A stretch of 64,000 nucleotides of DNA from Chrysemys picta bellii (taxonomy: Eukaryota > Chordata > Testudines > Emydidae), in NCBI RefSeq assembly GCF_011386835.1, contig NC_088796.1, forward strand, positions 27,049,011 through 27,113,010, written 5' to 3'. Below the pieces are notes generated by a model that was not told the origin of the DNA, did no database searches, and worked only from the letters and a program-made list of their open reading frames with translations. This document shows, piece by piece, positions 34,346-46,555 of this stretch. The first letter of the stretch is position 1. Each line of letters opens with the position of its first letter. The position numbers and the translations under genes are program-made.

Positions 34346-34782
34346 ATTTTCAAGTGTGCCCTAATGGGTGCATCCATTTTTGGGAGCCCAGGTTGAGATA
34401 TCTTGGGCCTATTTTCAGAATGTTGAGCACATGCAGCTCTTATTGATTTTAAAAGGACTTTAGCCTTGCTCCTCCCTCACTGATTTCTGGCTCGCTCTCA
34501 CTCTCTCCTTTCTGATTATAATTATTCCACTCCTGTCTCTTAGCAGCCACTTACAATCATACCTTAACTCTAGCCAAGAAAGCAAGCAAACATCTCCCTT
34601 TAGCACTCAATGCAAGTGGAGTTAATGGACTGTCTCCAGGGGGTGCTCCCTGAGTGGTACAGTCTGAGTAGCTACACCAAGCTCCCATCAGCTAGCACTA
34701 CCATCAGGAATGGGATGCCAAAACTACCATCAAAACAAGTGTCTCTTGTGTGATCAGCAGAACAATATGCTGCTAGCTGATC
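34346..34782. other. No gene seen
   Basis: A decayed palindromic unit at about 34347-34440 (CATTTTCAAGTGTGCC ... TTGAGCACATGCAGC); the rest is unremarkable. Confidence 0.4.
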
Positions 34783-34790
34783 AGCTAGTG

Positions 34791-35130
34791 CAGGGGTCTG
34801 CAACCTCTGGCACGTGGCTTGCCAGGGTAAGCACCCTGGCGGGCCGGGCCAGTTTGTTTACCTGCCGCGTCCGCAGGTTCGGCCGATCGCGGCTCCCACT
34901 GGCCGCGGTTCGCCGCTCCAGGCCAATTGGGGCTGTGGGAAGCGGCGTGGGCCCAGGGATCTGTTGGCCATGGCTTCCCGCCACTCCCATTGGCCCAGAG
35001 CAGTGAACCAGCGAATTGGCCAGTGGGAGCCGTGATTGGCCGAACCTGCAGACGCAGCAGGTAAACAAACTGGTCTGGCCTGCCAGGGTGCTTACCCTGA
35101 CGAGCCGCATGCCAGAGGTTGCCAACCCCG
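34791..35130. mobile_element. Non-autonomous hAT, full-length palindrome, 340 bp
   Basis: Exact 8-bp duplication AGCTAGTG at 34783-34790 and 35131-35138. The element starts CAGGGGTCTGCAACCTCTGGC and ends GCCAGAGGTTGCCAACCCCG. The inverted similarity continues inward almost to the centre: GGGTAAGCACCCTGGC, CAGTTTGTTTACCTGC, GCAGGTTCGGCC and GGCTCCCACTGGCC all recur as complements. The interior is GC-rich and encodes nothing. Confidence 0.95.
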
Positions 35131-35138
35131 AGCTAGTG

Positions 35139-35677
35139 TTAAAGTATATGCTTTTCTTTCCTAAGATGTGCCATAAGGAGTTCACACACCAAATCCAGGT
35201 TTGAATCTCTGGTATGTTGTGCTTCCTTTGAGCCATCCCTCTCCTTTACAAAGAGTGTTAAAGGTTATGTCAAAACTAAGGAAATCTCTTTCTATATTTC
35301 AAGATATGCCTACATCTATCTGTATGTTACAGGTGCATGTGCATCTGTTTGTATGCATATTCTAGCTTCATATGCACATTCCTGTAACATGACTGATGTC
35401 TTCTAGTGTTTTCTCATCATATTTTGAACTTAAGTTTTCAAAGGAACCCTAAGGCCTGCAGTAAATGAGTTGAGTACTGAAACTAGTAAAATGATAAAAG
35501 CCAGATTTAATTTTTTACTCCCCAAATGCCCCCTATTTAACCCATCTCAAGTCACCCACCTAATTAAACAAACATATTTTGCTTCTTTTATCAACAAGAA
35601 AACAAGTTCAGATGACCTAGACTGACTGTGTACTGGGCCAGTCCCTCAGCAGATCTTACAGCTGCCTGAAAGGTGCT
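35139..35677. other. No gene seen
   Basis: AT-rich DNA without recognised features. Confidence 0.4.
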
Positions 35678-35690
35678 CTAAATTACACTA

Positions 35691-35922
35691 TTCATCAGAG
35701 GGGTAGCCGTGTTAGTCTGTATCCACAAAAACAACGAGGAGTCCAGTGGCACCTTAAAGACTAACAGATTTATTTGGTCATAGGGTTTTGTGGGTAAAAA
35801 ACAAACAAACCCCACTTCTTCAGATGCCTGGAATGTATCTTCTCCATGCATCTGAAGAAGTGGGCTTTTACCCTTGAACATTTATGCCCAAATAAGGTGC
35901 CACCAGACTCCTCATTGTTTTT
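35691..35922 (+). mobile_element. Penelope-type terminal foldback
   Basis: Begins TTCATCAGAGGGGTAGCCG and TGTTAGTCTGTATCC, then the arm GGCACCTTAAAGACTAACAG ... CCCACTTCTTCAGATGC, whose complement GCATCTGAAGAAGTGGGC ... AAGGTGCCACCAGACTCC follows. Flanks CTAAATTACACTA (35678-35690) and CTAAATTAAACTA (35923-35935) form a 13-bp target duplication with one mismatch. This terminal sequence is one I associate with Penelope-like elements of reptiles; the protein-coding part is absent. Confidence 0.75.
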
Positions 35923-35935
35923 CTAAATTAAACTA

Positions 35936-38274
35936 ACTGCCAACAGCTCCAAGGGGCCAAAATGGCAGCTAGGGAGCAGTGAGATGTAGGGGAACCCCAA
36001 TGACGCCCCTTTCCTTAGCCTATCCCCCTTAGATTGGCAGGCTGTGGGAGCTACTACACTGATTCCATGTCACCAGATGATCCTGTTGTCACACAGGAGT
36101 GATCTTCTGATAGTTGGTTGCATTGGCTCTACAGCCAGATTCTGCTCTCAGTGCTGTGCAAAAAGGTTACACCGCACCTCAAGGTATAATCTTCCATCTC
36201 AATTGGACCAGCAGGAGAAGCAAGCACCAAAATATATGGCTCACTGAGAACCATCTGTCAACAAGTCCTCAGGTATTTAAATGAAGGGATTGTTAGCTTG
36301 AGCATCCCAGCTGACCAGAACCACTGTGGTGATACCATCTACAGCTAAATTGTCCTCACTAGCTAGAATGTAGTTGAAATGTTCTTCACTCTGAGGAGAC
36401 ATAAGTGATCAATTCCTTATTTGTGACAACACTTGCACACTGAGAACTAATTTCTCTGTTACTGAGACCTATTGTACACTATACAAAATACATGATAAAA
36501 GGTTATGATAATCCTAATTCTCTCTACTTCCATGGTATAATGGGGCAGTGAGATGCTGAGGCAATGTTATGTGTAACTTTTTTACACTCCCCTTCTTCCT
36601 GTACTTCAGCTTAATTCTGCTGCCGTACAGGCAAAATTCAGGCTTTTCAGAAATCAGCAGAGTGGAACCTCAGGGTTATTGTATGTAAAACCCTGATAAG
36701 CAGGTGTTAGTACTTACCATTGACTTCAGAGGGAGTACCTACAGTTCCTTAGTAAACAAATATTTAATGCACACAGAAAACATGGTAAATAGTATGTAAT
36801 ATAGTAGTATTTAAAATACTATGAATAACTTTTAAACAAAATCTGATAGGCAGCAAATCTACTGGTGCTCCTTATACAGCCTTCCCCACTATGTTGATGT
36901 TACATATATCCTCTAAATCTTCAGAAACAACTACTGAGCCTGTGTAGAAACTGCCACACACCATTTCTGGGAGTTTCTGAGCTATTCTAGCTGAGTTGCT
37001 CAGCCCTGCTCTATACACATGTGCAGAGACACAGAGGAGTCAAAACAAAATCTGTGTCTCCTCCCCACCGCCTCTCTCCTTTCCTTTGAGCTGTAGTATA
37101 AAACTTGTGGGTTACAATAGCAGCCAAAGATCTAAAAGCATTTATAAACTTGAATTATACATCACAACATGCTTGTGAGGTGGGAAGTATTTTAACCATT
37201 TTGTCCAAAGCCTGCTCACTTTACTCATATGAGCAGTCCCATTTAGGTCAAGGACTACTTGCAATCAAAGCAGTTTTCAGAATTGGGCCTGACCTTGGGA
37301 AAACAGAAGCAGAAAAAGGTTCAGGGCCAGATCATAAATAGTGATGAGCACCCTCAAATCCTACAGCTGTAAAGGGAAATTGAGAACACTCGGCACTGAA
37401 CAGGATCAAGCCCACATTGACAGATTTTCAAAAGGGTTCAGCATACAGACGCTCCCTTTGTCCCAGCCCCAATTGTGAGTGCTGAGCACTTTTGCCAGTC
37501 AAACCTAAAGAGTCAGATTTTTAAATATCATTAGGTGCCTAGAGATATACCTAGGGACCTAGTAGGATTTTCAGAAGCACCTGGGACCAGATCCTGTAGC
37601 ATATTTAGGCATTTAATTCCCACTGAAATCGCACTCGGCACAATCTACATCTTTAGGTGTCCAAATACCTATACAATTCTGATTCTGACTTCCCTAGTTA
37701 GTGGATATGTCAAGAAGAGAACTCGGTGGTTTTGACTTTCGGCGCTCTGGACAAACTGCCTCTCGCCACGGCACACCCCTCTCACGTTACATTGTTTTCC
37801 TATAATATCTGCAGACACTGTGGCACCAATGGGGCAATCTCTAGCAATCTTCTTCAAGTCTAGTCCAGCTAAGTGTTTATAACGTGTGAAGGACTGTTAT
37901 TTCCTGTTTTTAAACAGCTTGTTATCTGGCACAATAAGAACTTTATTATTACATTGTTATTATTCTCCGGCTCAATGAAAATACCATTAAAGCTGAGAAC
38001 ATAACAATGTCTGGAAAATTAGGCCATTTATACTCACACTAATTAGTTTCATTCCTTTGGAAACTACCTGTTGGGTTAGAATTAGAGAATCACCATATCT
38101 ACCTCCAGGATGAAACACTCGCAAAATTCAGACCCAGATCCAGATGCAAATTTCATAATGGCCCCTATATTTACAACATTTTCAACCACCTCCAAATCTT
38201 AAACCCTCTGATGTTTGGGTGTTCAAAATCTAGAGCAAAATTTTGCATATCAGGCCCATCCCTATTGTTATTTG
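35936..38274. other. No gene seen; scattered palindromic half-units
   Basis: Contains decayed palindromic repeats at about 37420-37505 (AGTGCTGAGCAC) and 37511-37676 (GATTTTTAAATATC ... TAGGTGTCCAAATACC). No open frame of interest. Confidence 0.4.
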
Positions 38275-38450
38275 TATAATAGCAGATTGGGGCCCCATTT
38301 TGCTAGGTGTTGTACAAACACACATTGAGGGACAGTCCCTGACAGATTAAGACTGGAGGAGAAACAATGGCACAGAGAGGTGAAGTGACTTGGCTACGGT
38401 CACACAGCATGTCAGTGGCAGAGGCAGGAATAGAGAATCATTGGGGATGG
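38275..38450 (+). mobile_element. MIR-like CORE-SINE
   Basis: GATTGGGGCCCCATTTTGC, GGTGTTGTACAAACACACA and GGGACAGTCCCTGACAG precede GGCACAGAGAGGTGAAGTG, CACACAGCATGTCAGTGGC and AGGCAGGAATAGAG, a CORE-SINE and tail arrangement. Confidence 0.6.
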
Positions 38451-39313
38451 AAGGAGAAAGTTCCTGTTCCTTCCCTCACTCCGATTCCCACGACTACCTT
38501 ACCCTAAGTCCCTGTAACTCTTATTTGGGGCAGGGAATGGAATTTAGCCTTTATTGTGTTATTGCATTTAATTTGCCATCCCAGCTGAAAATAGGTGAGT
38601 TCTGGTATCGCCTAGGGTCTTATTTCTTGTGTCTATCATGCCAGTTTCCTCACCTACTCTAGCTGGGAGGAGCTTGGGAGAGACCGCCCATGGGCTTCCT
38701 TTTAATGGGTTTATCTTGTGTATGAAATAAAGAGATCTTTATTTTGCTGGAAACAATCACAACCGCTATGACAAAGAAAAGCAAACAGACAGTTCCCCTC
38801 AGCCCAGACAGCACAGTACTCTCGGCCTGAAAATACTGTCTTAATTGAAATTACAGATATGTGGCCCAATTCTGGCCCTCCCCACATTTTGCCCCCTTTA
38901 CGCTCAAATCCTGGCTGTTCTGAGACGTACAAACCCAGCAGGATTCCTTGTGCTGTGAGCATGAGAAAACCAAATGAAAGAGGGCATGTAGGAGCTGTGG
39001 GCTGCTCTGGGCAGTATGTGCTAAAAAAGCCATAACATGCTGAACCAAAGATTCAGATGCAGGGAGCACCAGTATTCTCCAGGCTGGAGGAATTTTCTCC
39101 CCACCAACCTGGCTGGGTTCCACATGCCTACTTTCTTAGCCACACCATAAAATGCCACAGGGATCTGCAAACGGTCAGATATGATATAATTTGGGAAGGC
39201 ACCCTCAGGAACAGGGTACAACAGTTTTGCTCACTAATTCCCCTGCTCACCATAGCTTGGGATCTGAGTTTCAGAAATACCCACAAAGAATTGCAACTGC
39301 AAACAGATTAATA
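38451..39313. other. No gene seen
   Basis: Short overlapping open frames on both strands, none recognised. Confidence 0.4.
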
Positions 39314-39375
39314 AATTCATAGATCTATAAGGGCAGAAGGGTTTGTCAAATCATCTAGACAATACAAAACAGGCA
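39314..39375 (-). mobile_element. CR1 3'-end fragment
   Basis: TTCATAGATCTATAAGGGCAG followed by TCAAATCATCTAGACAATAC is a decayed reverse complement of a CR1 3' end. Confidence 0.4.
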
Positions 39376-39917
39376 ACAAAATTTCATCCACTTCCTCCTG
39401 CACAGAGCCTCACTTATCTGCATTTGACTAAAGCATATCTTCTAGAAAGGTTCCAGTTTGGATGTGAAGACTTGAAGATACTGCAGCCACAATTGTTTGC
39501 AAGTGCAAATGATCAGAGCAATTAGACCTCTACCTATCTGACTGCACCTTCTAAAAACCGGGCCCTGAAAATCAGGATGGTTAAACACAAAATTTAATTA
39601 AAAATAATAGGCTTGCACTCTAGTCAGCATTTTTATATGCTATCAAATACCAGTTCCTTTGTCTGTAAAAACACAGCTGAGGAAATAAAAAGTAAGAACA
39701 TGTAAGGCACCCTTATATTTATTATGCTTGAACTTATCAGTTGTAATGTACATTGCCCAACCACCTGTTCTCCAAAGGAGGATGGATTTATGGGTTCAGC
39801 TTCCATGCTATTGTTGCATGACTGAACTTTTATTTGATTCTGGAATAGCACTATAATTTTTTTTAACCACCTGTGACGTTTATCCACTAGATAGTGAGCT
39901 CCACCACAAACATAGGT

Positions 39918-40122
39918 CTTGTCTACACATAAAACTAATCCAGAATAAGGTGTGGTGTGAATTTAAAGTGGATTAACAATTCCTGATCAACTCCATTTCT
40001 TCTTATTCATTTAATCCACTTCCAAAATGGATTAAGCAAATTTAGAATAAGGTGCTTTTACTGAGAAATAAAATCATCCACACATGGAGTTAATCAGAAA
40101 TAAGTCTCTGTGTAGACAAGCC
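39918..40122. repeat. Foldback element with GTCTACACA ends
   Basis: Starts CTTGTCTACACA and ends TGTGTAGACAAG, a perfect 12-bp inverted pair, and the interior also pairs loosely (GTGGATTAACAATTCC / AGTTAATCAGAAATAAG). CATAGGT occurs at both flanks (39911-39917 and 40123-40129) as a possible 7-bp target duplication. Confidence 0.55.
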
Positions 40123-40365
40123 CATAGGTAAATATCCCATGTTATTTATGTAGATCATGTTTTGGGAGCTGTGGTGCCTAAACTGATATTGCTGGGTTAA
40201 AATTCATTCACTAAGGCCAGAGATTCCTTGGCCCCTGCACAAGTGTGCAGTGCAAGGAGGTCAGAGGGGGACCCAAGTAGCCTAGTACCCCTTTCTGTCG
40301 TATGTGCAGCCTTTGCACTAGACATCTCTGAAAACCAGACACTTATTTAGGTCAAAGTGCATATA

Positions 40366-40434
40366 GGGACAAATCCTGGTCCCATTGAAATCAGCTGCAA
40401 AATTGCCATTCACTGGGACCAGGATTTGACCCAC
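40366..40434. repeat. Short palindromic repeat, AATCCTGGTCCCATTGA type
   Basis: GGGACAAATCCTGGTCCCATTG pairs with ACTGGGACCAGGATTTGACCC. It is one of the better preserved members of the short palindromic family. Confidence 0.65.
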
Positions 40435-40682
40435 AAGGGGAAATCCCGAGACTCACACCAAATCTGAGGACAGTAAATGAGGTTGGCACTAGGAGGCTGA
40501 GATGGGATCCTTCTCCCGGGCTGAAGAGCAGCAGTTGAACTCAATGTGCCGGCTGCAGAAAAATTCCATTTCTGCTGTCTTCACTCTGACACAAAGGAAG
40601 AGGAGAGGTCTGGCTGGTAGCTATGCATAGTTATGGATCCACTGGCCCTGCCCCCAAACATCCTGTATCCTGTGTCTATAAA

Positions 40683-40899
40683 AAGCAACAGAGGGTCCTG
40701 TGGCACCTTTAAGACTAACAGAAGTATTGGGAGCATAAGCTTTCGTGGGTCAGAACCTCACTTCTTCTTGCATCTGAAGAAGTGAGGTTCTTACCCATGA
40801 AAACTTATGCTCTCAATACTTCTGTTAGTCTTAAAGGTGCCACAGGACCCTCTGTTGCTTTTTACAGATTCAGACTAACACGGCTACCCCTCTGATACT
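40683..40899 (-). mobile_element. Penelope-type terminal foldback, opposite orientation
   Basis: Arm AGCAACAGAGGGTCCTG, CACCTTTAAGACTAACAG and AGCATAAGCTTTCGTGGG pairs with ATGAAAACTTATGCTC, CTGTTAGTCTTAAAGGTGCC and CAGGACCCTCTGTTGC. It ends CAGACTAACACGGCTACCCC, the reverse of the start of the copy at 35691. Exact 12-bp target duplication TGTGTCTATAAA at 40671-40682 and 40900-40911. The foldback is nearly perfect, so this copy is fairly young. Confidence 0.8.
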
Positions 40900-40911
40900 T
40901 GTGTCTATAAA

Positions 40912-41479
40912 GCACATCTGTGCTAGGGCATAAGGAGCCTACGATGCAGCACAAGGAATGTGGACCCACTCCCCGCATCCTGCCACACAGGTCCCTCCAT
41001 GCTGGTGGATGTGCAGGGGGGATTCAAACTGCTTCATCATGCAAGTGTGAAATCCTCTGATGGTTTGTTTGGTTATTTAAACTTGTATTGAAAATTTCTG
41101 GAATCCCGAGGCATTTTGTTTTATAATTTAACCCTTTATTGTAGTATATTGGTGTGTACAGGCCCCGCCCAAAGAAACTAAGGAAGGAAAGGAGCAGTAT
41201 TCGGTCAAGAGGGCCCCACTTTCTTTAGATGGAGGGATCTGTTCAAAAGGGGACTCTGACAGTCAAGCAGGGGGAAGAGTGAAGGAGAGACTGTCTAAAG
41301 AGAGGAAGTTGGGTTGCAGCTTCTGAGGGCAAAGCGATCCATTGGAGAAGGGTTTAGACGGAGCATAAGACCCCAACCAGAAGAGTAGGGACCTGACTCT
41401 TTTCCCTTCCCCACTCCCTGTGGAGAGAGGACAACTGAACATTGGGGAAGAGAGCTGGTGAATACTTATTTGACCAACT
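40912..41479. other. No gene seen
   Basis: No recognised repeat or coding signal. Confidence 0.4.
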
Positions 41480-42868
41480 GAGCCTGTCAGGTTTTCTAAA
41501 CCGTTTATCATTTTTGTTGTGACCCTTTGGAATCTCTCCAGTTTGTCCCCATCTTTCCTAGAGTGTGGCGCCTCAAATTTGACACAGCCAAGGTCTCACC
41601 AGTGCCGACATTAGTACACCGCAGAATGATGATATTAGCCTTTTTCACAACTACCTCACATTATTCACTTTGTGATCCATTATACCTCCCAAATCCTTTC
41701 CAGCAGTACTACCACCTTCTTAACCAGCTACTCCCCATTTTGTAGTTGTGAATTTGATTTTTTTTCCTTCCTAAGTGTAGAACTTGCACTCGTCTTTAAT
41801 GAATTTCAGACTAATTCTCCAATTTTCAAGGTCATTTTGAATCCTAATCCCACCCTCCAAAGATAGAAACCCCTCCCAATTTGGTGTCATCCGCAAATTG
41901 TATTAGCATACTCTCCACTCCATGATCCACGTCATCAATGAAAACATTGAATAGTACTGGAAAAGCATTGACCCCTGAGATCCTACTACATATGCCCTCC
42001 CAGTCTGATAGCAAATCACTGTTAAATACTCTGTGAATATGGTCTTTCAATCAGTAGTGCACCCACCTTATAGAAATTTAATCTAGACCACATTTCCCTA
42101 GTTTGCTCATGAGATTGTCATGTGAGACTGTGTCAAAAGCCTACTAAAATCAAGATATATCATGTCTACTGCTTCCCCCCCCCCCGCCATCCACTTTTTG
42201 CCAGAAGCTGGGAATGGGCGACAGGGGATGGATCACTTGATAATTACCTGTTTTCTTCATTCCTTCTGGGCACCTGGCATTGGGCACTGTTGGAAGACAG
42301 GATACTGGGCCAGATGGACCTTTGGTCTGATCCAGTATGGCCGTTCTCATGTTCTTATGTCATCCGGTCAAAGAAAGAAATTAGGTTTGTCATGATTTGA
42401 CAAATACATGCTGGCTATTCCTTATAACCCTATTATCCCCTAGGTGCTTACAGATGGATTGTTTGATAATTTCTCCAGGATCTTTCCAGGTATTAAAGTT
42501 AGGCTGATTGGTCTGTAATTCCCTGGATCTTCTTTGTTCCCTTTTTTAAAGATAGGTACTATATTTGCCCTTCTCCTGTCCTCTGGGACCTCACCTGTCC
42601 TTCTTGAGTTCTCAAAGATAACTGCTAACAGTTCTGAGAATGCTTCAGCTAGTTCCTTAAGCATTCTAGGATAAATTTCCATCAGGCCCTGTCAAGTTGA
42701 ATACATCAAATCTATCTATCTATTCTTCAACCTGTTCTTTTCCTAAATTTCTTGCATTTCTTCCCCTTTGTGGTTAATATTGTGTTGACTGTCTAGTCAC
42801 CATTGACCTTGTTTAGTGAAGACTGAAGCAAAATAGGCATTTAACACCTCAGCCTTCTTGGTGATGGT
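41480..42868 (-). mobile_element. CR1 LINE, minus strand, interrupted by a second CR1
   Basis: Minus-strand remnants: RRTGEVPEDRRRANIVPIF and [17 protein letters not shown] (42682-42440, RT N-terminal part), then INAFPVLFNVFIDDVDHGVE-like and [11 protein letters not shown] (42050-41844, catalytic FADD box), and the conserved 3' part read through 41530. Highly decayed. The piece at 42172-42359 does not belong to it and is listed separately. Confidence 0.85.
42172..42359 (+). mobile_element. CR1 3' end inserted in another CR1
   Basis: After a C-run it reads GCCAGAAGCTGGGAATGGGC, GATGGATCACTTGATAATTACC, GGGCACCTGGCATTGGGC and CAGGATACTGGGCCAGATGG, ending TGGCCGTTCTCATGTTCTTATG. This is a common turtle CR1 3' UTR in the opposite orientation to the surrounding copy. 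It is clearly better preserved than its host, and so younger. Confidence 0.85.
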
Positions 42869-45045
42869 ACAAGCAATGTGAAAAGTGTGCCAAGAAATGT
42901 CTATCGGAAATGGGAATGGCTCCTCAAGCATCAATCACATCTGGATTCAGCACTTACAATGAGCAAATTGGTACATGACGTTAAAGATCACCCAGTATCC
43001 ACTAGGCCAAACTACACAGTCCTGAATCTGCTGATGCCTCAACAAGCCACAGAGGATTCTGATCTCTGTGACTCTGGAGCAATAAGATTTATACCACTGC
43101 TACTGAGGTCAGAAACAGTATGTGGGACAATGATCCAACCAACAGGGCAACACAAGGAAAACATCGTAAGCTGCATTGATTGAAACACTTGTCTGTGCAT
43201 TACCTTCAAGAGGACCTAACCATGTGAATGTTTAATTGTTTTCAAACATCCACTGTTTGTCATTCTTTTCTGAGTACAAAGTAGGCTTTTAATTCATTCA
43301 GTTTCACTTTAGATTCTCCCTGCCAGGGTGTTTGGGTTGCAACAGTGGAGAACATTTGTTTGGTATAAAAAATAATGTTCATTCAGATTTTCCTTTATGG
43401 AAACCTTTCTATTATTCTCAAATTTGATAAAAGCTTTTTTTTTTAATTAAATCTGAATTTGGTGCCAAATTGGAGCTTGCAATATCTCTTTTAAACGTGT
43501 TATGCCGGACATAAACAGGAAACTTTTAGCGTGCTGAACCAATGATTAGTGTTTCCATATAAATATAGGAGCCACTCTTTTCTTTCCTTGGAGGATTCTC
43601 TGTTGCATTCTCTGCAAAAGGTTAGTGACCTGGGAGCGGCCTAGGCCATCCAAAACAGAAGCATGTGAAAAATAGCATTTACATGCAAACCCAAAGCCTC
43701 TTCCCCCTGAAATCAATGACCAAATTCACATTTACTTTGATGGGAGTGCAGTCCATGCCAATTTCTTAAATATTTATGCTTATTGCTCTTTTTGCTGCCA
43801 AAGATGCTTCCATTATAAAATTGCATAGGAACTCTCAGACCCACATTCCACACTCTGTCATTAATAATTCTTTCATGGATGCCACTCAGAAGTATTAGAT
43901 ATATCTAGAGTTTGGTATAAACCTATTGATTTCACCCCTTTTACATTTCACAGCACTTTTTCATTCTGGAGAAAAATTAAACTGGCTCACTGGTTCCAAG
44001 CCATGTGGTTCTTCCAGTTATATGGATATGTATCTTAGTTAGCCACCCACATTTCTCCTTTGATGCTGCCCACCACCTTCTAAATGCACGTTAAAAGCAG
44101 AACCTAAAATAAGGAGCTCTCTAATGTCCGAGCAGACAGTGCCAACTTAGGACAACGAAAACACAGGGAAGAATTTGTTAACTAGTACACACTGTCCCCA
44201 GATCAATACACTCAGGAAAGGGGAGGGGGGAAATAGGAGTGTGTGTTTCTGTAGCCATTTCTATTTCTTCACCAAGGATATAGAAATCACAGGAGCCTCA
44301 GAGATTCTGTGACCTTCATGTGCCAGTCTTAAGCTCCAGGACAAGCCAATAAGCAGCTTTGAAAAGAAATAGAAACAGCTCTGACTGAAGCATCTCTGAG
44401 CAAACTGAAAGGAAAACTGAGTGGTAAAAGAAACTCATGCACCCAGCTTTCTAATTTAGTCACAGACAAGTTTAGACTTTACCCCAAGAGCCAGGTGGCT
44501 GCTTGCCTCCTGCAAGGTAACTAGGAGCCTAAACTCCCACTGCCATCAAGGGGAGTTGATGAAGTTCAGGCCCGGGCAGGATGGGGTTCCAGAACAGGAT
44601 TTCTCTCTCATTTTAACTGTGGATGTATATGACTTTTTTTTTCCCCCAGTTTTACCACAGGCAAGACCCCATTGTTCTTGCCTTTGGGAATACTGTGCAT
44701 CTGAGCTCTTTGTGCAAGAGGTGTAAATCTCTCTGTAAACACTTACCTACAATGAAAACACCATGCTGGGTAATTATTTGGCAGAACTAATTTCTTATGT
44801 AAGGGAAGTTGCACCACTAAAAACAAATTCCACCATAAACCTCACAAGAGTGAAGGATTACTTAAAGTTAATAACTAACTGTAAAATAGTTCACTTGCAA
44901 ATTTTTTTAACTGTTAGTTTTTAAAGCAGCCTGTTGTGGCGCAAAAAAAGAAGTAGTGATGTTGTGCGCGTTTACTCCTGATTAACAGGTGTTGAAAAGA
45001 TTCAATACACAAAGTTGATAGATAAGACAGAAATACATGCATCAA
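42869..45045. other. No gene seen
   Basis: Longest open frame is 101 codons (plus, 42878-43183) with no recognised motif. A decayed palindromic piece lies near 43714-43765. Otherwise AT-rich DNA. Confidence 0.4.
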
Positions 45046-45114
45046 GGACCTGATCCAAAGCCCACTGAAATCAGTGGAACTGTCATTGACTTCAATGGAC
45101 TTTTGATCAAGCCC
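45046..45114. repeat. Short palindromic repeat, ACTGAAATCAGTGG type
   Basis: GGACCTGATCCAAAGCCCACTG pairs with CAATGGACTTTTGATCAAGCC around a CAGTGGAACTGTCATTG centre. Confidence 0.6.
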
Positions 45115-45184
45115 AGATTGTCTAGCATAGTTGCTAGAGCCAACATCTTCACACCTGAGTGTTTCTAGTTAGGCACCTACATAC

Positions 45185-45250
45185 GTGACCTGATTTTTCA
45201 AGCTTCAGTTTTAGCTTGAGGTGCTCAGCACCTCTGAAAATTCTGGTCAC
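45185..45250. repeat. Short palindromic repeat, GGTGCTCAGCACC type
   Basis: GTGACCTGATTTTTCAAGC pairs with the complement of CTCTGAAAATTCTGGTCAC; GGTGCTCAGCACC is a perfect small palindrome. It resembles the host repeat of the hAT pair at 14-16 kb. Confidence 0.55.
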
Positions 45251-46408
45251 TTTTTTTAACATTTCTACCTACAGATGTAGGTGTCTAACTATAGGATGCA
45301 AGTTTGAAAATGTTGGTCTGTATTATTGAACCCGTCTATATGTTTAGAGAGGATTTCAAAGCTATCTATTTGCCTGTGCCAAACTTACACACAAATCAAA
45401 TATTTTGTATATTCGCATGGCTACATGCCTGATTTGTTAACATATATTAGGTATGTGCTTGGCATGAGCAAATGTATGTTCGTGTGTCTAATCCTGACCA
45501 TCTGCCCCTTTATTTACTAGGATTTTTAGTGATCTTTTTGTAGCTTGATAATACTTGAAGCCACATAAAACTGGTGTGGGTTTTGACACTGAATGAAAGA
45601 ACTAAAAGCTGTGAATATATTGCAGAGTTTGCTTTTGTCAAACATAATGAAAGTGAAAAGAACTTGCTTTTATTAATCATTTTCACATTTTTGATATGGT
45701 AAGACTGGATTTTTGCTCTGCATTTGACCTCTGATTTGACTATTTAACTTACCCTGGAATATTGCTTTTTTTTTCTTCTTTTCTTGCCAGAAGGTTTGGA
45801 AATAGGTATTCACCATCTTTAATGGGCATGAACTTGCAGTCTGGATGCATGAAAAACTCTCAAGAAGGTTACATTCTTAAAGTGAAATTAATGAGATTTT
45901 TTGCCTGCATAAGGCCACTGTGTAGTCTCCCATTTATTGCAGAATGTTTTTTCTCATATACAAATCCTCTACATCATGTTTGTTAGCAAGACAGCATGCA
46001 CACAAATATTCTGGCAAGCAAATCTTCCACATGACAGACACAGACATGGGTTTAATTATATAGAGAGACCCAAACCAGAACACTAGAGCTGAAATCCCCA
46101 CTTTGGGGGAAATTTTAAGTGTGCGGTGTGTTTTATGGCTTGGGTCTCAATTGGTAATGGGCCAAACTAGAATGCTGAACTAGAACACCCTGAACTTTGA
46201 GGCCTTTGGATTCAGATCTGACTCTGTATCTGAGCTAGCTTGGGTCTATTTCCAAATGTACATTAGTTATATATAACTGCAGGTGGGTCCAAGTTACCAA
46301 CGTTGAAAGTATTCTGCAGTAAATGGAAATCTACATAATCTTTTATACAGGCACAATTTAATTATCTGCTCTTAGGGGGGAGTCTTTCTGAATTGGTATA
46401 GACATTTT
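45251..46408. other. No gene seen
   Basis: AT-rich DNA with small chance open frames only. Confidence 0.4.
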
Positions 46409-46555
46409 GGGCCACATTTTTAAAGGTATTGAGGCACATAGTGAGATTTTCTATATCTAGGTGCCTAACACCCACTGAACACAATGGCTGTCAAGTGCCC
46501 AGGTGCTTTTGAAAATCCCACTAGGTGCCTAAATACCTTTTAAAAAATCTGGCCC
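46409..46555. repeat. Palindromic repeat, GGGCCACATTTTTAAAGG ends, 147 bp
   Basis: Left arm GGGCCACATTTTTAAAGGTAT and GGTGCCTAACACCC; right arm AGGTGCCTAAATACC and TTTTAAAAAATCTGGCCC. The two arms are imperfect complements. It matches the foldback insert at 7862-7938. Confidence 0.65.
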
